A stretch of DNA of 43,896 nt, from NCBI GenBank assembly GCA_017309275.1, contig JAFKLT010000074.1, forward strand, positions 1 to 43,896. Reading direction: 5' to 3'. The notes beneath the pieces were generated by a model. That model searched no databases, was not told the origin of the DNA, and worked only from the letters and a program-made list of their open reading frames with translations. Positions within the stretch are counted from its first letter, which is position 1; each line of letters starts with the position of its first letter. Below, piece by piece: positions 27,185 through 35,882 of the stretch. Source of the stretch: Sphingomonadales bacterium. Lineage in GTDB: Bacteria > Pseudomonadota > Alphaproteobacteria > Sphingomonadales > Sphingomonadaceae. A program made the position numbers and the translations under genes.

Positions 27185-27862
27185 TCACGCCTCCGGGTCA
27201 GAGCGATAATTCACGACCTGGAAGCCGAGAGGATTCAGGTTGCGATCCTTCTCATGCTCGGGGGCCGTGGTGAACTTGAAGGTCATGATCGCGTTCCAGT
27301 TCTGCGCGACCGGCGTGTTCTGCCCCATCGTGATGATCTTCGTGTAGCGGACTTGCGCCACGGTCGGGCTCAGGAAGCTGATCGTGCGGATTGCGATCGA
27401 GACGAAGCCTTTGTCGCCGTAGATGTTCGACGGGGCATTGCTGTTGCCAGATTGAACGCCGTTGAGATAACGGCCGCCTTCAGCCTGGTCGCTCATTAGC
27501 ATCACCGTATAGGCGTTCTCACGAGCTGCATCGTTCAACCAGCCCTCGCGCAGCCGCACATATTGCGAAATGAAATAGCGATTGACCGCATCGTCGTAGG
27601 TGCGGGGCTGAGGCCCCTTGAGGGCCGTCACGATCTCTGCCTCGCCCGAGGTCTTATCAACCCGGATCACATAGGGCTGTACGGTCTTGAGAGGTGTGAG
27701 CATGACGACAGCCGCCACAGACGCGACCGCGAGCGCACATGCCCCTCCCGCGACGGTCCACGCCACGCGCCGGGACTGGATCGCCGCGCGCATTCGGTCG
27801 TATTCCCACGTCCTCGCGCTTTCGAGGTATTTTTCCTTATCTTCTGCCTTCACCGTAGCCAT
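27185..27862 (-). CDS. virB8: Type IV secretion protein VirB8
   Basis: 225 residues from the ATG at 27862 (GAAGGGAT ahead); an upstream in-frame ATG at 27904 lacks support. A cytoplasmic N-terminal part (YLESARTWEYDRMRAA), one membrane helix near residues 34-54 and the periplasmic NTF2-like domain with TPLKTVQPYVIRVDKTSGE are typical. VirB8 is an inner-membrane assembly factor bridging several channel parts. Confidence 0.95.
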   Translation of the reverse strand: MATVKAEDKEKYLESARTWEYDRMRAAIQSRRVAWTVAGGACALAVASVAAVVMLTPLKTVQPYVIRVDKTSGEAEIVTALKGPQPRTYDDAVNRYFISQYVRLREGWLNDAARENAYTVMLMSDQAEGGRYLNGVQSGNSNAPSNIYGDKGFVSIAIRTISFLSPTVAQVRYTKIITMGQNTPVAQNWNAIMTFKFTTAPEHEKDRNLNPLGFQVVNYRSDPEA

Positions 27863-27878
27863 GGCGTCGATCCCTTCG

Positions 27879-28250
27879 TCAGCAGGGGAGGTAGGACAGC
27901 GCAACGGCCCGCTGGGACGTCCCCGGCGCTGACGGTAGAGTGTTCATGGCGCCTCGCTTCGGAGGCGTGGCGGGTTCCTGGCCGGCGTCGGGGGCTGATG
28001 CTGGCGGCGCCGGCAGCGGCGCCGGGCCGGGGACATCAGGTGCGGGCGAGGCTGCCGGTGGAGCCACCATGGACTGTCCGCCTCCACCTTGCGATGCGGG
28101 CAGCGGGACAGGGAGTGTCGGCAGAATCGTGCCGTAGAGATTGGCGGGGCGGCGATGCTTGCCGTCGCATACCGGAGCGGGCTTGATGTGAGTCCCGGTG
28201 CATCCGCTAAGTGCGAGGGCACCTAACGCCACGATAGTCAGCCTTTTCAT
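27879..28250 (-). CDS. VirB7-like proline-rich lipoprotein
   Basis: 123 residues starting at the ATG at 28250, which follows ACGGAG. A lipoprotein signal ends in ALALSGC (lipobox LSGC, Cys near residue 17), then a short conserved segment and a long Pro/Ala-rich region. Its place between virB6 and virB8 and its lipobox suit VirB7, which stabilises VirB9 at the outer membrane. It is longer than classic VirB7 (about 50 residues), so the name is by position. Confidence 0.75.
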   Translation of the reverse strand: MKRLTIVALGALALSGCTGTHIKPAPVCDGKHRRPANLYGTILPTLPVPLPASQGGGGQSMVAPPAASPAPDVPGPAPLPAPPASAPDAGQEPATPPKRGAMNTLPSAPGTSQRAVALSYLPC

Positions 28251-28305
28251 AGAATCTCCGTCCGTCTTTTCCGCGATGTTCCCAAGGTTCATGAGTGGAG
28301 AGCGG

Positions 28306-29379
28306 TCAGCCGCCCCCGGAAGCAGATCGAGCGACGGAGCCGCCAGTCGCGGGGGCTCCACCAGCGCGGGGCGTGTTCGCGGCCAAGCGTCGGAACATCA
28401 GGCGATTGGCCGCCATGTTCATGCCGGTTTGCAGGAAGCCATGGCCACCCGAGGACGCTCCGCCCGCGATGCCCGAAGCGATCGAAGGCGCTTGGAAGAA
28501 GAAGATCGTGCCGACGATGTAAATCGCGCAGCACGCGACGGTCGCCACAATCATCAGGTCGGTGTTGAGGACCGCGTAGGTATCCTCCATCTGGACAAAG
28601 TTGGACGCATCGCCGATCGACCCCATGATGCCGTCCATGGAGGCTTCCTGAAGGCCGGTGATGAACTTCGTCATGATCGCCATGACGACCATCAGGAGGA
28701 TGTAATTCGCGGTCTGTTTGAGCCAGCCATCAAAGAGCCAGCGCGAGGAGTTGAATAAGAGGCAGGCGAGCGCGAGCGGCGCGAGCGCAACGCAGATCGA
28801 CACAGCCAGCTTCGCGAAGATGACGATGCAGAACCCGACGGCGGCCGACAGGAAGGCGAACACATAGAGGACGCCGATGCAACCATAGGTCACAAGCGCG
28901 GACTGCAACTGGATCAGCGGCGTGCGGAAATCGGTGATTCCCTGTGAAGGCATCTGCTGGATGGTCGCGTTCGCCTGTTCCATCCGCGACGCCAATTTGC
29001 CGGTATCGGAGACGTAGGTATCGAAAGTGGTGCCGGGGTTAGTGACAGGCGTTCCCGATCCCGCCGAAATGATGTCGGACGGGAGCTGCGTGGCGACGTT
29101 CACGACGAGCGCCGAGTAGCCGACGGCGCTGGCTGCTGCTATCGCGAAGCCGACCTTGCCGGCTTGGAATACCAGCTCGCGCAAGGGGGCCTGGATTGCG
29201 CCGCGAAGAACCGCGAAACCCAGAAGCAGGAAGTAGATTGTCGCGGCGACGCCGAGTGGCGCAGCCACGAAGCTGACAAGACCGGACCCGAAGCTCGCCA
29301 CGGCCGATGTAATTGCGCTTTCTACATAGCCATACATGGTCGTGAAAAGGACCATGAGATTGGGCGAACTTCCTGCCAT
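28306..29379 (-). CDS. virB6: Type IV secretion protein VirB6 (TrbL/VirB6 family)
   Basis: 357 residues, a polytopic inner-membrane protein with about six hydrophobic segments, among them AAPLGVAATIYFLLLGFAVLRG, CIGVLYVFAFLSAAVGFCIVIFAK and VATVACCAIYIVGTIFFF. The central GGxLAPxA-like core LAVSICVALAPLALACLLF and the following W-FDGWLKQ are family features. VirB6 forms part of the DNA path through the inner membrane. The Gly/Ala-rich C-terminus is common in the family. Confidence 0.93.
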   Translation of the reverse strand: MAGSSPNLMVLFTTMYGYVESAITSAVASFGSGLVSFVAAPLGVAATIYFLLLGFAVLRGAIQAPLRELVFQAGKVGFAIAAASAVGYSALVVNVATQLPSDIISAGSGTPVTNPGTTFDTYVSDTGKLASRMEQANATIQQMPSQGITDFRTPLIQLQSALVTYGCIGVLYVFAFLSAAVGFCIVIFAKLAVSICVALAPLALACLLFNSSRWLFDGWLKQTANYILLMVVMAIMTKFITGLQEASMDGIMGSIGDASNFVQMEDTYAVLNTDLMIVATVACCAIYIVGTIFFFQAPSIASGIAGGASSGGHGFLQTGMNMAANRLMFRRLAANTPRAGGAPATGGSVARSASGGG

Positions 29380-29408
29380 CGGTTTATACCTTGTTCAAAG
29401 TGGCTGGA

Positions 29409-29645
29409 TCATTTCGAGTTGATCTTTTGCATGGCGATCGAGCGCCGCGCTTCTCGCGTCGTGAAACAAAGATTATCCTTCTGATCGGCAGGGAGATTGC
29501 TGTATTCCCCGCTGTCACATTTCGTTTTCCATTCCGCGAGAAGCTGCGGATTCTTTATCAGCTCGTCCGTTGTCGGGACCGCAGGGGGTTGTTGTTGACA
29601 GCCGGCAGCGGCCAGGGCGAAGCACAAGACGAGCAGCTTTCGCAT
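29409..29645 (-). CDS. eexN: EexN-like entry exclusion lipoprotein
   Basis: 78 residues. Lipoprotein signal with AAAGC lipobox (Cys near residue 16), then TTDELIKNPQLLAEWKTKCDSGEYSNLPADQKDNLCFTTREARR, which matches small EexN-type proteins with two conserved cysteines. They sit in virB operons between the VirB5 and VirB6 genes, as here, and stop cells from receiving a second copy of the same plasmid. Located 3 bp after virB5. Confidence 0.82.
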   Translation of the reverse strand: MRKLLVLCFALAAAGCQQQPPAVPTTDELIKNPQLLAEWKTKCDSGEYSNLPADQKDNLCFTTREARRSIAMQKINSK

Positions 29646-29648
29646 GGG

Positions 29649-30371
29649 TTACTTCCTGAGAGTGTTGGCGTCGTAGAATGAGGCCGCATTGCGGGCAGCC
29701 GAGGTTTGCGCCGTCGCGATCGCAAGGTTCGCGTGTCCAAACTGAGCCGTCTGGATCGCCTGCAACTTCAGCATGTCGTTCTGGAGCTGCGCCTGCTCGA
29801 CCGAGATACGGGCGTTCAGGTCCATCACGTCCTTGGGGTCTTTGGCGCTCGACAGTTGCTCGCGGAGCTGATCGAGGAGCTGCATCCGCTGCTGCGTCAC
29901 GTTCAACGTGTTCTCGCCGAAGGCGGCCGTAGCAGCGGCAGAGCCGGTCGCATCCTTGAGCGCCTGGTTGTAGGCGGTGTCCGCGTCCGACCCGGAGGAC
30001 GAAATCGTGTAGCGGGACTGGATGCTGCTGGCGAGCGAGCCCAGCGAGCCGATCTTGGTCAGATCGCCGCCTAACAGCGTTTGTGCGTCGATGGTCGTGT
30101 TTGGCAGGAGGTTGCGCGTCTGAGAATTGAAGAGACTCGATGCGATGCTGTTCACGTTCGTCAGCTTTTGCAGCGAGTTGAGCGTGTTGGTGGCGGTCGA
30201 GATTTGCTGCTCGCCCTGTTCGATCATCTTGATCGTGTTCTGAACGGTCGCGAGGGCTTGTATGTAGCCCGTGGAATCGAAAACCGGGATACCCTGCGCC
30301 GAGGCCGGGGCGGCGGTCGCAGCGAGCGCCAAGGGCGCCGCTGCGAACATGATGATGTGCTTGAGCGACAT
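29649..30371 (-). CDS. virB5: Type IV secretion protein VirB5 (minor pilin)
   Basis: 240 residues from the ATG at 30371 with AAGGAG ahead; upstream codons fall inside virB4. A signal peptide (LALAATAAPASAQG) is followed by an all-helical VirB5/TrbJ-like body with VFDSTGYIQALATVQNTIKMIEQGEQQISTATNTLNSL. VirB5 proteins sit at the pilus tip and assist recipient contact. The start lies 1 bp after the virB4 stop. Confidence 0.9.
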   Translation of the reverse strand: MSLKHIIMFAAAPLALAATAAPASAQGIPVFDSTGYIQALATVQNTIKMIEQGEQQISTATNTLNSLQKLTNVNSIASSLFNSQTRNLLPNTTIDAQTLLGGDLTKIGSLGSLASSIQSRYTISSSGSDADTAYNQALKDATGSAAATAAFGENTLNVTQQRMQLLDQLREQLSSAKDPKDVMDLNARISVEQAQLQNDMLKLQAIQTAQFGHANLAIATAQTSAARNAASFYDANTLRK

Positions 30372-30372
30372 A

Positions 30373-32739
30373 TCAGCTTCTCCTTTCATGTGCGTAGAAG
30401 AGCGGCAGCCACGCCGCAGGATCGTTGCCCGCTCGGGCAATGGCATCTTCCATGACCGCCAGAGTTTCGGCGCGGCCAGAAAGCACGGATAATTCATCGC
30501 CCATTCCGCCGAGATCGAGCTTCGCAACGATGGACGTGTGGCCCTGCTTGACGAGGAAGCAGCGGCTCTCCGGTGTCAGATCCTCGCGGATCAGGCGGTA
30601 TTCCGCTTCCGTTAGGCCCAAACCGTCGCAATAGTCGGATTTCTTGGCATCGGAATTGGGCAGGAGGATCTTCGTCGCGGTCTGTTCGATGATCGAATGC
30701 GCAATCGGCGAGCGCAGGGCGTCAGCCGGGGATTGGGTGCCGAAGACCATGAACGCATTGCGCTTGCGGAAGGTCTTGAGACCGTCCTGTGCGAAGGCCC
30801 GGAAAGCGTCGTCCTGTAATGCCTTCCAGAACTCGTCGATGTCCACCACGACACGCTGGCCGTCCAGCAGCTCGTCGACCCGATGGAAAAGGTAGAGCAT
30901 CATCGGCGTGCGGATTTCCGGGTTTTCGAGGAAGTCCGTCATGTCAAAACCGACGAAGCGGGCCGCCAGCGACACTTCATCGACCGGGCCATCGAACGCC
31001 CAGCCCAATGGGCCGCCCGAACACCAGCGTTCGAGCCGCGCACCGATGCCCTCCGCGTCCGAGTAGCTTAGCAACTCACGCAGATCGTGGAATGATCGCT
31101 TCTCGGCAGGGAGCTTCATCACCGCATCAAGGCCATCGTCGATCAGCTTCTCTTCGCCGACCGTGAGCGGCCGCCCTTCGCGCCGCACCAGCACGCGGAT
31201 GAACTGGCGGAGAAACGCCATGTTTTCGTGTGTCGGCGAGAGACCCTTCAACGGGGCAAAACCCGTCGGTTCGCCGTTCCTCAAGGCCAGATAGGTGCCG
31301 CCACAGGCACGCACGAAGATCTCCGCGCCCCGGTCCTTGTCGAAAAAGACCTGCTTGGCCCCTGTCTTTTCAAGCTGTGCTTGCAGGAAGTTTTGCAGCA
31401 CCGTCTTGCCTGCGCCGGTGGGGCCGATGATAAGCGTGTGGCCGATGTCCTGCCGGTGGAAATTAAACCAGAAGGACGAGCCGGCGCGCGTCTTGAGAAG
31501 CGTCACCGCCTCGCCCCAATGGTTCCCCGACTTGCGACCCGCAGGGAAGGTGTAGAACGGGCTGAGGGCTGCGAAATTGCGGCTGTTGATGACCGCAGGC
31601 CGCGCCCGCATTTTGAAATTGCCGGGAAGCTGCGCCCAAAACGCCGCTTCCAGCGCCACGTCCTCGCGGGCCATCACCATGCCGGTATCGGCCGCGGCGG
31701 AACGCGCAATGGAGAGTCGATCGAGCAGGCGCCGCTTGTCATCGTCCATCACCGCGATCGACAAATGATGCTCGCCCAGGACGAAGCGGTTCGCCATCAG
31801 ATCATCGACGCCATCCAGCAGCTCCATGGCCTGACTGACGCCGGCATCGTCGGACGACACCATTTGCTTGTATTTTTTCGTGAAGCGCTCGCTCGCCACG
31901 GACTTTACCAGCGGCGCGAAGCTCTGCGTCAGCACGAACGGGAAATCGAGCGTCAGCAGGCTATTGAACTGCCCCGTCCGCGTCGTGGCGACATATTCGC
32001 GGACGCCGAACATACCGAGCCAGTGCGACTTGTCGGGGAGCCGAATTTCAGCGGCCTCGCGCCCGAAGATCACCCGCGACGTATAGAGGGCCTGCCCGAG
32101 CCGCCCGTTCAACAGCGGCACGCGGATGCGGTCGCCGGTCAGGATGAAGTGCAGCACCTCCATGGGTTGCGAGAAAAGGTTGCCGTTATGCTCGTAGAGC
32201 GAGAGCGGCGTCGGGCTTGTGTCCGCCAGCAGCGATTCAAAATCGCGGCATTTGTCTGCCATGATCGCGAGAGCGCGATCGTCAATCTCCGCACCGGGTT
32301 GGCGCTTGGCGAAAAGGCGTGTCACCTGGTCGCCGGCCATGTTCGAGGGCCGCACGATGATCGTGACGTAAAACTCGTTGTGGTAGAGAACCTTTTCCTT
32401 CAGCCGCTCCGCGTAACGCTCCTGTAGCGTGCGGGCGAAATCGGAATGGAACTCGCCTTCAAGGATAGGGTCCGTCGCCGTGCGGACGAGGTGCGTCCAG
32501 AGGGCAACCCGATCGTCACCGATCGAGCGCCACGCGATGTTGAGCTTGTTATGCCATGTGTTGAGATCGGCGATGTCGCTCGTCTCGAACGGCCGCCCGT
32601 CGACGCGATACATCCGCATGAGTGAGCCGTCTTCCAGCGCGACGATCGTGTCATCGACATGCCGCGTGTAGGGGATGAATTTGATGTCATCCGCTTCGCG
32701 AAGGGCGACCTGTTTGTGCTTCAGGGTGAATTTAGCCAT
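30373..32739 (-). CDS. virB4: Type IV secretion ATPase VirB4
   Basis: 788 residues. The N-terminal CagE/TrbE/VirB domain spans about residues 170-380; the C-terminal ATPase has Walker A GPTGAGKT (439-446) and Walker B VVVDIDEFW. VirB4 powers pilus assembly and substrate transfer and is the most conserved channel component. Its start overlaps virB3 by 8 bp. Confidence 0.97.
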   Translation of the reverse strand: MAKFTLKHKQVALREADDIKFIPYTRHVDDTIVALEDGSLMRMYRVDGRPFETSDIADLNTWHNKLNIAWRSIGDDRVALWTHLVRTATDPILEGEFHSDFARTLQERYAERLKEKVLYHNEFYVTIIVRPSNMAGDQVTRLFAKRQPGAEIDDRALAIMADKCRDFESLLADTSPTPLSLYEHNGNLFSQPMEVLHFILTGDRIRVPLLNGRLGQALYTSRVIFGREAAEIRLPDKSHWLGMFGVREYVATTRTGQFNSLLTLDFPFVLTQSFAPLVKSVASERFTKKYKQMVSSDDAGVSQAMELLDGVDDLMANRFVLGEHHLSIAVMDDDKRRLLDRLSIARSAAADTGMVMAREDVALEAAFWAQLPGNFKMRARPAVINSRNFAALSPFYTFPAGRKSGNHWGEAVTLLKTRAGSSFWFNFHRQDIGHTLIIGPTGAGKTVLQNFLQAQLEKTGAKQVFFDKDRGAEIFVRACGGTYLALRNGEPTGFAPLKGLSPTHENMAFLRQFIRVLVRREGRPLTVGEEKLIDDGLDAVMKLPAEKRSFHDLRELLSYSDAEGIGARLERWCSGGPLGWAFDGPVDEVSLAARFVGFDMTDFLENPEIRTPMMLYLFHRVDELLDGQRVVVDIDEFWKALQDDAFRAFAQDGLKTFRKRNAFMVFGTQSPADALRSPIAHSIIEQTATKILLPNSDAKKSDYCDGLGLTEAEYRLIREDLTPESRCFLVKQGHTSIVAKLDLGGMGDELSVLSGRAETLAVMEDAIARAGNDPAAWLPLFYAHERRS

Positions 32740-33064
32740 TGCCGAATTGCTTCCGCTTCACGCCTTGGGACAGGCGGACGGGAGAGTAGCTCCCGCCCCC
32801 CCAGAATTTGCGGTTTTTGGAGAGAAATACGGTCTGAAACCAAAGGCCCCACAGCCGAAACGCATTGTAGTCGTAGTGGACTATCATGCGGGCCGGGAAG
32901 TAGAGCGCTCCGAACATGGCCAGGGGGAAGAAGGGATTGTGCATGATCCCCCAAAAAACCATGCAGACCATGATGATCGGCAGGATCGCCTCCAGCGGCA
33001 ATCCCATGAACACCGATGGCCTGGTCAGGGCGAGAAAGACCTTATCCTCGGCCAGCTTGTCCAT
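32732..33064 (-). CDS. virB3: Type IV secretion protein VirB3
   Basis: 110 residues with a hydrophobic hairpin (about residues 20-58: MGLPLEAILPIIMVCMVFWG and FFPLAMFGALYFPARMI), the signature of VirB3. It works with VirB4 in pilus biogenesis and overlaps virB4 by 8 bp, indicating coupling. It begins 1 bp after virB2. Confidence 0.93.
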   Translation of the reverse strand: MDKLAEDKVFLALTRPSVFMGLPLEAILPIIMVCMVFWGIMHNPFFPLAMFGALYFPARMIVHYDYNAFRLWGLWFQTVFLSKNRKFWGGGSYSPVRLSQGVKRKQFGNG

Positions 33065-33065
33065 G

Positions 33066-33401
33066 TTAGCTGCCCGATCCGCCCATCCAGCCCACGATGG
33101 TCGCGGCCGAGAAGATGATGCCGATCCCGATCAGCACGGTGACGGCCCGCCCCCAATCCATGCGGCCGGTCAGCTTTGCATAGCCGACGGCCATCACGGC
33201 GATGATGCCGACCACGGACGCGATCGTGGTCATCCATGTCTTGATGGTCGTAAGGCCGCTCTCGATGGCGGTGCCGTCCGCAAGGGCCGGCTGCGCGATC
33301 GAGATGAGGGCCAGGGCGCCGGCGAAGCCGACGAGTTGGCGGGCGCGGCGATCGGACATCATCCGGCCCAACTTCGATGTGAATTTCATACGGTACTCCA
33401 T
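33066..33401 (-). CDS. virB2: Type IV secretion major pilin VirB2
   Basis: 111 residues (107 if the ATG at 33389, four codons in, is used; both have plausible Shine-Dalgarno sites). A signal peptide ends ALISIAQPALA before DGTAIESGLTT, giving a mature pilin with two hydrophobic helices (IASVVGIIAVMAVGYAKL and AVTVLIGIGIIFSAATIVGWM). VirB2 subunits build the conjugative pilus. Confidence 0.92.
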   Translation of the reverse strand: MEYRMKFTSKLGRMMSDRRARQLVGFAGALALISIAQPALADGTAIESGLTTIKTWMTTIASVVGIIAVMAVGYAKLTGRMDWGRAVTVLIGIGIIFSAATIVGWMGGSGS

Positions 33402-33409
33402 GGCTGGAA

Positions 33410-34933
33410 TTACCTCTCCAATGTTGGGGAGGACTGGACCGGCTCTATTCGCCGAACGGGAGCCGGTTCGCGGACCGACACATCAAGGCCGCGCCGAAGC
33501 ACGTCCGAGATCATCTGCCGACTGTCACGGGTCTCCGACGCAACCTGCATCGCATCCCCTTTGAAGACCTCGGCGATATGCTGTTCCATGGCCGCCTGCG
33601 CCTGGAGCGCGTTGGCAAGGCGCGGTTCGGCCGCGATCGTGTCGGCAGCACCGTGGAGAAATAAGTCAGCCAGTTCCTCGCTATCGCGATGCCGCTTGGC
33701 CTCTTCTGATCGCTGGCGCTCCTCGCGAACGACCTGGGCGTCCCGCTCGGGCTGGGGCTGGCGATCCTGATCGCGTGTCGAACGCGCGACCGCCCGCTCC
33801 TCCTGAGCCCCATAGATCTGATCGACCAGCGCCGATGCCGTCTCGCGGACCGCGCGCGCACGCGGATCGCCGCTCGTCTCCAGCTCCCGGATTCCCCGCT
33901 CGAACACGCGCTCGACGATCGCCCGCTCGTCGAGCGCGGCCCTCTCGCCGGCTTCGCGAGCTGCGGCCGGAGAAGGTCTGCGCTGGGCGCTCGCATCGAC
34001 TTCCGGGGAGCCGACGGCGCCATCGCTTTCCGATGCGGCGCTCGCGACCGTTTCCATGGCCTGCACGGCCCGCTCGGCGGTTTGGGCGGCGTTGGCCGGC
34101 GCTCCACGCGTCGCCGCTTCCTGCCTGCGCTCCTCTTCCCGGCTCCGCAGGCCCGCCATCCGCTCGGCTTCGGCGAACGACGGCTCGTAACCTTTGACCG
34201 TCAAACCGGCGCGGGAGCCGGCCTCCCATACCGCCTTGGTAAACTCGGGCGTCCCATGAACGTCAATCGTTTCCCAGCCATTATGCTGCGCGAGTCTGAC
34301 CAGCGCAGCTATCGTTTCGGGATCTTCGTCGCGGGCGATGATCCGGTCATCGATGATTTCGAGCGACGGGTTCAACCGATCCCCGGCAAAGAACACGCCG
34401 AGGCGTCGATTGCCACCATCGGGGGATTCGACAACCCGCATGGAGTACCGCTTCGCCATATCGGGCGGGATCTCGAACGTGGACCGTTCGGGAGCGGCCT
34501 GCGCAAGCGCCGATTGGATGGACGCGCTTTGGGCGAGGCTTTCGGCAAGGTCTTTGCCGTGATCGGCCCCATGTTCGGCAATCACCACATCGGGAGCGCC
34601 TTCCGAACCGGGCCGGCTCAGCGCTGACATTTGCTCGGGCAGGCGAACGCCGCCCTGTCCGTCTATATGCGTGCCGACGCCCAGAGCCTCTTTGGCTTCC
34701 GGCGCCCTCGATTCCACCAGACGCTTGAAATCCGGGTCCGCCACCAGCTTCCGGGCGCGATCTTCGGCGAGCGGATCGCGGCTGTTGCCCGTGGTGGCAA
34801 TCAAAGTCGCATCCTTCCCAGCATAGATCGCGACTTGCTCTTGGTCGCGATAGTCGGCGCTGGGAGAAAAGCTGCTGACCACGAGCCGCGTATCGGCGCG
34901 CGTGCTGGGCGCGATGGAATTGGTCTCGCTCAT
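33410..34933 (-). CDS. LPD7-domain conjugation-associated protein
   Basis: 507 residues. A central segment (about 155-260: FEIPPDMAKRYSMRVVE through WETIDVHGTPEFTKAVWEAG...GLTVKGYEPS) matches the LPD7 domain often attached to TraI/MobA-type relaxases. The C-terminal half is highly charged, Arg/Glu-rich and probably coiled coil. No relaxase triad (HxH...H) or catalytic tyrosine region is apparent, so it is not a relaxase by itself. It overlaps virB1 by 4 bp and precedes virB2 by 8 bp. It may be a relaxase accessory or a piece of a former relaxase. Confidence 0.7.
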   Translation of the reverse strand: MSETNSIAPSTRADTRLVVSSFSPSADYRDQEQVAIYAGKDATLIATTGNSRDPLAEDRARKLVADPDFKRLVESRAPEAKEALGVGTHIDGQGGVRLPEQMSALSRPGSEGAPDVVIAEHGADHGKDLAESLAQSASIQSALAQAAPERSTFEIPPDMAKRYSMRVVESPDGGNRRLGVFFAGDRLNPSLEIIDDRIIARDEDPETIAALVRLAQHNGWETIDVHGTPEFTKAVWEAGSRAGLTVKGYEPSFAEAERMAGLRSREEERRQEAATRGAPANAAQTAERAVQAMETVASAASESDGAVGSPEVDASAQRRPSPAAAREAGERAALDERAIVERVFERGIRELETSGDPRARAVRETASALVDQIYGAQEERAVARSTRDQDRQPQPERDAQVVREERQRSEEAKRHRDSEELADLFLHGAADTIAAEPRLANALQAQAAMEQHIAEVFKGDAMQVASETRDSRQMISDVLRRGLDVSVREPAPVRRIEPVQSSPTLER

Positions 34934-35532
34934 TTGAAGACCTCGATATCGTTGGAAGCAATTTGGCCGACCACCCAGCTATCGCGATCGTTCGCTGGCC
35001 CGTTATTCGAGGCCGGCGTGTCGCTCGCGGGCGTGGAAGGAACGGGGAGAGCTGGCGGCGCCTGGACGGAACCCAGCGCGGCCGCGGCCGACCACACGCG
35101 GCCGACATAGCCGTTGCGAAATCCCCGCGTCAGCGTTCCGGTATTGTAGAGCGAATAGGTCGCGGAGATCGCATCGAGGCCCGTGTAATGCCGGGTTGCC
35201 AGACCATAGCCTTCTTGCAGCACAGCGGAAGCGAGCCGCAGATTGGTGCAAGGATCGAACACCTCTTCGACCGAGACCCCGAGGCGCGCGAAATTGGCCG
35301 AATTGACCTGGGCCAAGCCGACATCGACGGTGTAGCCAGCAGCGACATAGCGACGGACGATCGCTGCGCCTTCAGCGACGGAGCCGGCACGAACGCGCGG
35401 CCCCTTGTTGACGTTGATCTTGAGGGAGTCGCCGCTACTCTCCGTCATGACGAGCGGCACAACCGCTTCGGTCGCGATTTCCGGCGCGCATTGCTGCGCC
35501 AGCGTGGCAATGGCGGCGACCGCGTAGATCAT
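34930..35532 (-). CDS. virB1: VirB1-type lytic transglycosylase
   Basis: 200 residues. The lysozyme-like fold is recognisable by VVPLVMTESSGDS (catalytic Glu at residue 31), VDVGLAQVNSANF and YSLYNTG, followed by a Pro/Ser-rich tail. VirB1 opens peptidoglycan for channel assembly. The N-terminus lacks a clear signal peptide from this start, which is unusual; the first helix may serve instead. It overlaps both neighbours by 4 bp. Confidence 0.93.
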   Translation of the reverse strand: MIYAVAAIATLAQQCAPEIATEAVVPLVMTESSGDSLKINVNKGPRVRAGSVAEGAAIVRRYVAAGYTVDVGLAQVNSANFARLGVSVEEVFDPCTNLRLASAVLQEGYGLATRHYTGLDAISATYSLYNTGTLTRGFRNGYVGRVWSAAAALGSVQAPPALPVPSTPASDTPASNNGPANDRDSWVVGQIASNDIEVFK

Positions 35533-35882
35533 TGCTGTGTCACCGTCTGGTATCGCGTGTCGAGCGCGTAGCTCGACACGGCACCGTCTGACTGCGTGAC
35601 CGTCAGATTATAGCCGTGCTTCACCTTCTTGGTGCGAATGCCGACGCCCGTGCATGTCGGGAACGAGCCGCCCATGGCGAGGACATTCCAGAGCTTCGTG
35701 ATAGGCGGGACGCACTGCGCATATTTCGTGGGGGAGCCGGGGGTGGCGAGGCAGAGAACCACCTGGCAACCCCAATCCGACGCATAGGCCGGTTGCGGCG
35801 CGGCGACCGCCACAATCCCAGCGCCGCACAAGGAAAGCGCCCCCGAGGCGCCCCCCAGCTTGTTCAACAATCGCCCGATCAT
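35529..35882 (-). CDS. TrbM-like conjugation protein
   Basis: 117 residues from the ATG at 35882, preceded by GGAGGTG. A signal peptide ends AAPQPAYAS; the mature protein has the cysteine pattern DWGCQVVLCLATPG...QCVPPITKLW...SFPTCTG, which matches TrbM-type proteins. Such proteins occur near VirB1 genes and are presumed periplasmic transfer factors; their biochemical role is not known. It overlaps both neighbours by 4 bp. Confidence 0.8.
   Translation of the reverse strand: MIGRLLNKLGGASGALSLCGAGIVAVAAPQPAYASDWGCQVVLCLATPGSPTKYAQCVPPITKLWNVLAMGGSFPTCTGVGIRTKKVKHGYNLTVTQSDGAVSSYALDTRYQTVTQQ

Noticed and set aside
33410-34933. Calling the LPD7 protein a relaxase
   Set aside because: No histidine triad or catalytic tyrosine region; only the accessory LPD7-type domain is recognisable.
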